From: Arthrobacter sp. S39
GTDB taxonomy: Bacteria; Actinomycetota; Actinomycetes; Actinomycetales; Micrococcaceae
NCBI RefSeq assembly: GCF_004320525.1
Contig: NZ_SIHX01000015.1
Location: 1 to 64,000, forward strand
Length of the DNA: 64,000 nt
Direction of reading: 5' to 3'
In this document: positions 61,001 to 64,000 of the stretch, piece after piece
Numbering within the stretch: position 1 is the stretch's first letter
Layout: each line of letters opens with the position of its first letter
Position numbers and translations under genes: made by a program
The notes under the pieces: generated by a model
The model's database searches: none
Seen by the model: only the letters and a program-made list of their open reading frames with translations
What the model was told of the DNA's origin: nothing

Positions 61001-62949
61001 TCCTGGAGCCCGGCGACACGCTGGCCGCCCGCGTCGACGGCCACGCAATCCGTGTGTCCGTCCCGCCGGGGGAGCAGGTGCGGGTGGCGCTCTCCAGCAC
61101 CCTGGACCTGGCATCGCTGGACAAATTCGGCCTGTGGCGGTCGCACCTTGCCAGCGTCGCAGACCCCGAAGACGGCTACACCACCGACGAGGTGGTGGCC
61201 GCGGCAGCCCTCATGCGTGCGGCATCCTCGGGCTGGACCTGGTGGCTGACGCCGTCGACGGACCTTCGGCTGGTACATGCCGTTCCCGCGCCCGTCCGGC
61301 CACCGGAACTCCGGGCACTCGAGGTGTTCCTGCGCCCGCCCGGCCGGGCGGTGGCGGCACTGACCGGCCTGGTGGACGTGCACGGCCCGAGCACCGACAC
61401 CCTGCTGGTGCGCGCCCGGTGGACCGAGACCGTCGATGACCCCGCCGCCCCGGGGCCGCAGGCAGTGTCCAAATCCGACGTCGTGGTGCGTTCCGCCGTC
61501 GCCGCAGCCGAACGCACCGGGGTGCTGTTCCTGTACGACTTCCTGCCGACCGGCCCGCTGGCAAAGGCGCTCCGGAACATCGGCTTCCACCGGATGCTGC
61601 AGACCTTCGAGGACACCCACTACCGGCGCGTCACGTACGTTCCCTCGGGTGCCACCCGGTACTCGGAGTACTTCCCGCAACTGCCTGACCCGGAGGATCC
61701 GGTCCTCGCCGGCGAACCGGTGGAGCTCGACATTCCCTCGTCGGCACGCCCCGCCGCACCCCTTGTTGTCGATGCAGTACCGCTGCTGCGCTGGGAGGCG
61801 GCGCCCGAACCGGCCGGCCCCTTCGCCTGGCGGCAAGTCCGGCGCTCCGGCGTGCGCATCTGGCTGGCCCGGCCATGGTTCTCGTCCGGCGACGGCGAAC
61901 TGCTCGGCGTGCTCGTCTTCGATCCCGATGAATGGGTGCAGCAACCGGACGGTTCCTGGGCCCGCCGGCCCAAGGCCCGGCAGACACCCGACGCCGCCAC
62001 CAGCCTGTGGGCAGCGGACCCGATCATCCAGCATGGCGGCAGCACGTCCTCGCCCACCGTGCCGCCCCTGCTCACGGTCGACCAGCTCATGCTTGACCTC
62101 GTGGAAACGGGCGCAGCGGAGGGCATCGGCATCAGCCCACCTCTTGGGGGCAGGCCGCCCGGCGGGCGGGACCGCGGCTGGCCCGACGCGCCCGGGAATC
62201 CTGTGGCCGTCGCCGCGTCCGTGCCATTGCGGGACGTCCGCGGCCGCCCATCGGTCCGGGTCCTGGGTTACCAGCCGGAGTACGACGAGGCTTCGGGCCG
62301 CTGGTTTGTCGATGTAGCCATCCACGAGACACCAGCCCTGTGGCCCTTCGTGCGCCTGGCGGTGGCCCGCTACCAGCCACACTCGATCCCCGGCTGCGAG
62401 CTCTCCCCGGTGGCGCTGACCGGCTGGGTGCAGCCCCTGCCCGCCCGGACGCTGACGGTCAGCCGGCCTGACGCAGGGCATGTCCACGTGACACTGACCG
62501 GGGTGGTCAGCTGGCTCCGCTGGGATCCGCACGGGGCGCCGGGCCTGCCGGGGGAGCAGCTCAGCGCCGACAGCCCCACGGGCGAGGCCGCCACCAGGGC
62601 ATCCCGGCTGCAGCAGTCCCGGACGGTCCGTGCGTCGGTGCAAAGCCGGGCTGCCGGGGCGGGCGACCTCGAATGGCAGACGGTGTCCAGCTGGCTGCTG
62701 CTTGCCGTCAGCGTCGAAGAAAGCGGCGGGTTCCGGGCTACCTGGTCCGGGGCCATCAACCTGCCGCCGAACGCCGGGACTCCAGCCGGGGATGCGGCCA
62801 GCGTCCCGGGCCTGCGCCAGCCGGGGAGACCGGACCCGCTGTGGCGGGTGCTGGTCGAGGAACATGAACTGCTCGACGCCGACCCCGCACCGGGTGAGCG
62901 CAGCGCCCGCGTGCCGCGCCTCGTCTATGCGGACAGTGTGGCGCTGTAG
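58036..62949 (+). CDS. Giant unknown protein B (1637 residues)
   Basis: This is the longest gene of the window and has no family I can name. The N-terminus (FHLTVFITHKLTGGGALL, then LTLTTSLNPGTALPLRVV) is beta-rich. A Pro-rich linker with EQPQQEPR and DPDAPPTPRPDRPQ lies at about residues 265-290. Later parts include Fn3-like stretches (SLPRLRYGTSYSFRVLAVDLAGN) and long Ala/Arg helical segments. No signal peptide, membrane helix or enzyme motif was found. AGGAG precedes the ATG. It is the last gene of the SARP-controlled operon. Its co-occurrence with protein A suggests the two form one complex. Confidence 0.75.
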   Translation: MPTTVLATALPYSLADDAPFHLTVFITHKLTGGGALLSGYPAAADWPGTLAGCTLTLTTSLNPGTALPLRVVSAADTGAWAAVLPPGIPVATFPTPVLSGETWRTNPASRMSDHAVDLHLAAITAAPALKPGLANDPVAGGLLETLANLDERGALRRLLRDAPARSRRALQVPAQRLRDALATIGPLTDPDDADPERGHGRELPPLPPYQSEIAENPSPVQVLLDDPNADLRVTRRLDRLVGQDLSANPQLQLLVDAHAMRRYYERPEQPQQEPRTVPDPDAPPTPRPDRPQHDFHAKAASFGSTPALLRRLGLAIDVVLDGVDAAGARTALAGATWVSVAISTPDADVEVLPPRRTSVLVEGPVFAARSSNAWVGGALPLGDDDWVVLDADPDASGLKLDQHVRNLARQYAGEANGDPATSAPGTLRATGFALARRNRAAQLRARVQQAEQLAADDGSRELLLDDVVRGIRVEVWDDATRQWHSLHRRRVTVTGQPGGVPVLADAADTGFLQLSALNRAPGDTTNGYYLHEVVAGWDGWSLSAPRPGLTIVHVEPPGPDGATEAVVDTPPDVPIDGAHITTRVEPGSLPRLRYGTSYSFRVLAVDLAGNSVPQVAPHHRMPPDAPGEAAVSEAAVAAARTHLDRLRNSYGARDRAGVAAARRDAVVGHLRAAGQTADGAAPEKALPAELLSGDPDIDATLAGLVAQASAPEGAAPAQRMLDDVEAASRILAESNDTLRVRPQLRVDPADFARLARNDDLELPEELRLAARPAVTAPRPYLRWEPVPAPALVARQALGTGEQPAHLVVRSGLPPGEGLPGGDPDARPAAERHIAPPKATQLEAEAAGYFDAAIGTGNAAEIRRQYAVALAERGTLLDQFVPSLTDPRTTDEQNGIALVDRPGADTGSAHRATLADITADRGRPIGEGQYVVHHTDALRLPYLPDPFATGVSLVFYEAGALHGLREPRALQSVTVPYPGSWPALQPLRLVLEPGDTLAARVDGHAIRVSVPPGEQVRVALSSTLDLASLDKFGLWRSHLASVADPEDGYTTDEVVAAAALMRAASSGWTWWLTPSTDLRLVHAVPAPVRPPELRALEVFLRPPGRAVAALTGLVDVHGPSTDTLLVRARWTETVDDPAAPGPQAVSKSDVVVRSAVAAAERTGVLFLYDFLPTGPLAKALRNIGFHRMLQTFEDTHYRRVTYVPSGATRYSEYFPQLPDPEDPVLAGEPVELDIPSSARPAAPLVVDAVPLLRWEAAPEPAGPFAWRQVRRSGVRIWLARPWFSSGDGELLGVLVFDPDEWVQQPDGSWARRPKARQTPDAATSLWAADPIIQHGGSTSSPTVPPLLTVDQLMLDLVETGAAEGIGISPPLGGRPPGGRDRGWPDAPGNPVAVAASVPLRDVRGRPSVRVLGYQPEYDEASGRWFVDVAIHETPALWPFVRLAVARYQPHSIPGCELSPVALTGWVQPLPARTLTVSRPDAGHVHVTLTGVVSWLRWDPHGAPGLPGEQLSADSPTGEAATRASRLQQSRTVRASVQSRAAGAGDLEWQTVSSWLLLAVSVEESGGFRATWSGAINLPPNAGTPAGDAASVPGLRQPGRPDPLWRVLVEEHELLDADPAPGERSARVPRLVYADSVAL

Positions 62950-62967
62950 GCGGGCCTGAACCGGGTG

Positions 62968-63019
62968 AATTAGTTCGATGAAGAAATGCGTTGTCGCCAT
63001 GTCGTTTTATGAACTAATT
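62968..63019. promoter_or_regulatory. Inverted repeat upstream of FAD oxidase gene
   Basis: AATTAGTTC (62968-62976) is a perfect inverted match to GAACTAATT (63011-63019), in a locally AT-rich 167-bp intergenic region. It may be a paired operator for the oxidase gene. GAGAATTG also occurs twice nearby. No regulator gene is within view. Confidence 0.4.
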
Positions 63020-63080
63020 TGTTGAACCGAGAATTGGCGTTACTTCAAATTGAGAATTGTGTGAATGTGCGTCAGGGAAA

Positions 63081-63116
63081 TTGGAGGTTTATTCCCGCCG
63101 CGAATACTTTTCGAAG
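63081..63116 (+). promoter_or_regulatory. Predicted promoter for a leaderless oxidase mRNA
   Basis: TTGGAG (63081-63086) and TACTTT (63105-63110) are 18 bp apart. Transcription would begin at about the GTG at 63117, giving a leaderless mRNA. This fits the absence of a properly spaced ribosome site before that GTG. Confidence 0.35.
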
Positions 63117-64000
63117 GTGACAACAACACAGACCGAAGCCGCGACCCGCGCCGTCGAAAAACTCGTCCTTGCTCTCGCCGAAAAGCACCCGGAAGTCGAG
63201 GTGTGGCGGGCATCAGCCCTGACAAACCACTACCTCCATGACGCGGCGACGGCAAAGTCAGCCGTACCGTCCCAGGCCGGTCCCGCCGTCGCCTTCCCCG
63301 CCACTGCCGGGCAGGTCCAGGCCGTGGTCCGTGCCGCCGCCGCGCACGGTGTAACAGTGGTGCCCCGCGGCGCGGGCTCCGGACTCTCCGGCGGCGCCAG
63401 CGCCCACCCGGACCAGCTGGTCCTGTCGACGGAGCGGCTCAACCGCATTGTTGAGGTCTCGCCGCTGGACGGCGTCGCCGTCGTCGAACCGGGCGTTATC
63501 AACGCGGACCTGAACGCCCACCTTGAACCCTCCGGACTGTTTTACGCGCCGGACCCCGCAAGCTTCGAAATCTCCTCCATCGGCGGAAACATCGCCACCA
63601 ACGCCGGCGGTCTGCGGTGCGCCAAGTACGGCGTGACCCGGGAATCAGTCCTGGCCCTCGACGTCGTCCTCGCCGACGGCAGCCTCATCAGCGTGGGCCA
63701 CCGGTCCATCAAGGGAGTCACCGGACTGGACCTGGTCTCCCTCTTTGTCGGATCGGAGGGCATCCTGGGCATCGTGGTCAGGGCAACGGTCCGCCTGCAC
63801 CCGATCCCGGTGGCACGCCGGACGCTGACGGCGTTCTTCGACAGCACCGCGGACGGCGCGGCAGGCCTCTCCGCCATCACCCTGTCTCCGGTCCGGCCCG
63901 CCGCGATTGAGTTTTTCGACACCCCCACCCTGGAGAACATCGACGAATACTCCGCGTCAGGCCTGCGGGACCGGGGCGCCGCGCTGATCCTCGTTGAGCT
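63117..64000 (+). CDS. FAD-linked oxidase (GlcD/D-lactate dehydrogenase-like), incomplete
   Basis: The N-terminal about 294 residues of an FAD-binding PCMH-type oxidase run off the window. Visible motifs are the flavin-binding PRGAGSGLSGGA, SSIGGNIATNAGGLRCAKYG and GSEGILGIVVRATVRLHP. The family oxidises 2-hydroxy acids such as glycolate or D-lactate. The start is taken as the GTG at 63117 (MTTTQTEAA); an in-frame TTG at 63081 would add twelve residues but coincides with a promoter-like element. The C-terminus is missing only because the window ends. Confidence 0.88.
   Translation, partial: MTTTQTEAATRAVEKLVLALAEKHPEVEVWRASALTNHYLHDAATAKSAVPSQAGPAVAFPATAGQVQAVVRAAAAHGVTVVPRGAGSGLSGGASAHPDQLVLSTERLNRIVEVSPLDGVAVVEPGVINADLNAHLEPSGLFYAPDPASFEISSIGGNIATNAGGLRCAKYGVTRESVLALDVVLADGSLISVGHRSIKGVTGLDLVSLFVGSEGILGIVVRATVRLHPIPVARRTLTAFFDSTADGAAGLSAITLSPVRPAAIEFFDTPTLENIDEYSASGLRDRGAALILVE

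Noticed and set aside
60160..63000. 946-codon minus-strand frame opposite giant protein B
   Set aside because: Rich in Gly, Arg, Pro and His with no folded-domain pattern, whereas the plus frame continues 1637 codons with a ribosome site.
1..64000. tRNA, rRNA, riboswitch or phage-structural genes
   Set aside because: No cloverleaf, conserved rRNA segment, known riboswitch core or recognisable phage gene was seen by reading; a covariance-model search would be needed to exclude small RNAs.

Overview
The window is high-GC DNA of an actinobacterium, most likely a soil Micrococcaceae member close to Arthrobacter or Pseudarthrobacter. This rests on GC-rich codon use, a mycothiol-dependent isomerase gene, a SARP-type regulator, an EF-G2 paralogue and a DUF222/HNH protein. 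I saw no rRNA, tRNA, CRISPR array or prophage. One IS end lies at the left edge.

Layout. (1) 1-2728: the end of an IS30-like element, an acyltransferase-3 membrane protein and a convergent MFS transporter. (2) 2849-10241, minus strand: a tightly coupled five-gene operon (SWIM zinc finger, DUF5691, MoxR AAA+ ATPase, DUF5682, VWA). (3) 10627-13785: a DUF1508 protein, a 5'-3' exonuclease and a DUF222/HNH protein with two microsatellite-like coding repeats. (4) 13952-35075: a catabolic island. A ten-gene minus-strand run (27255 to 15082) encodes an Opp/Dpp-type importer, a GH3 glycosidase, a TetR regulator, a sulfatase and a complete gentisate pathway (dioxygenase, mycothiol-dependent isomerase, fumarylpyruvate hydrolase). 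Beside it lie two more sulfatases, each coupled to a PadR regulator, a formylglycine-generating enzyme that would mature all three sulfatases, and a DUF5060-type glycoside hydrolase. The inferred logic is import of a sulfated aromatic glycoside, cytoplasmic desulfation and deglycosylation, then ring cleavage of the aglycone. (5) 35127-41977: a frameshifted remnant, a DoxX-like membrane protein divergent from a SufR-like regulator, a 2'-5' RNA ligase-like protein, EF-G2 and a secreted gamma-glutamyltransferase.

(6) 42002-62949 is the most unusual part. A SARP/BTAD regulator sits among a VCBS-repeat metzincin, a HAD-like/M28 fusion, an M36 metallopeptidase, a DNA/RNA non-specific endonuclease, an astacin-like protease, a lipase-like hydrolase and two giant proteins (1085 and 1637 residues) that I do not recognise. 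None of these enzymes has a visible signal peptide. Five promoters in this region share one architecture: two GTAAC-type heptamers exactly 11 bp apart, followed 7-9 bp later by a -10-like element. This is the known geometry of SARP operators. The regulator and its target arsenal therefore look like one regulon, and I consider it the best candidate for an undescribed system here. (7) 63117 to the right edge: an FAD-linked oxidase, incomplete at the window end.
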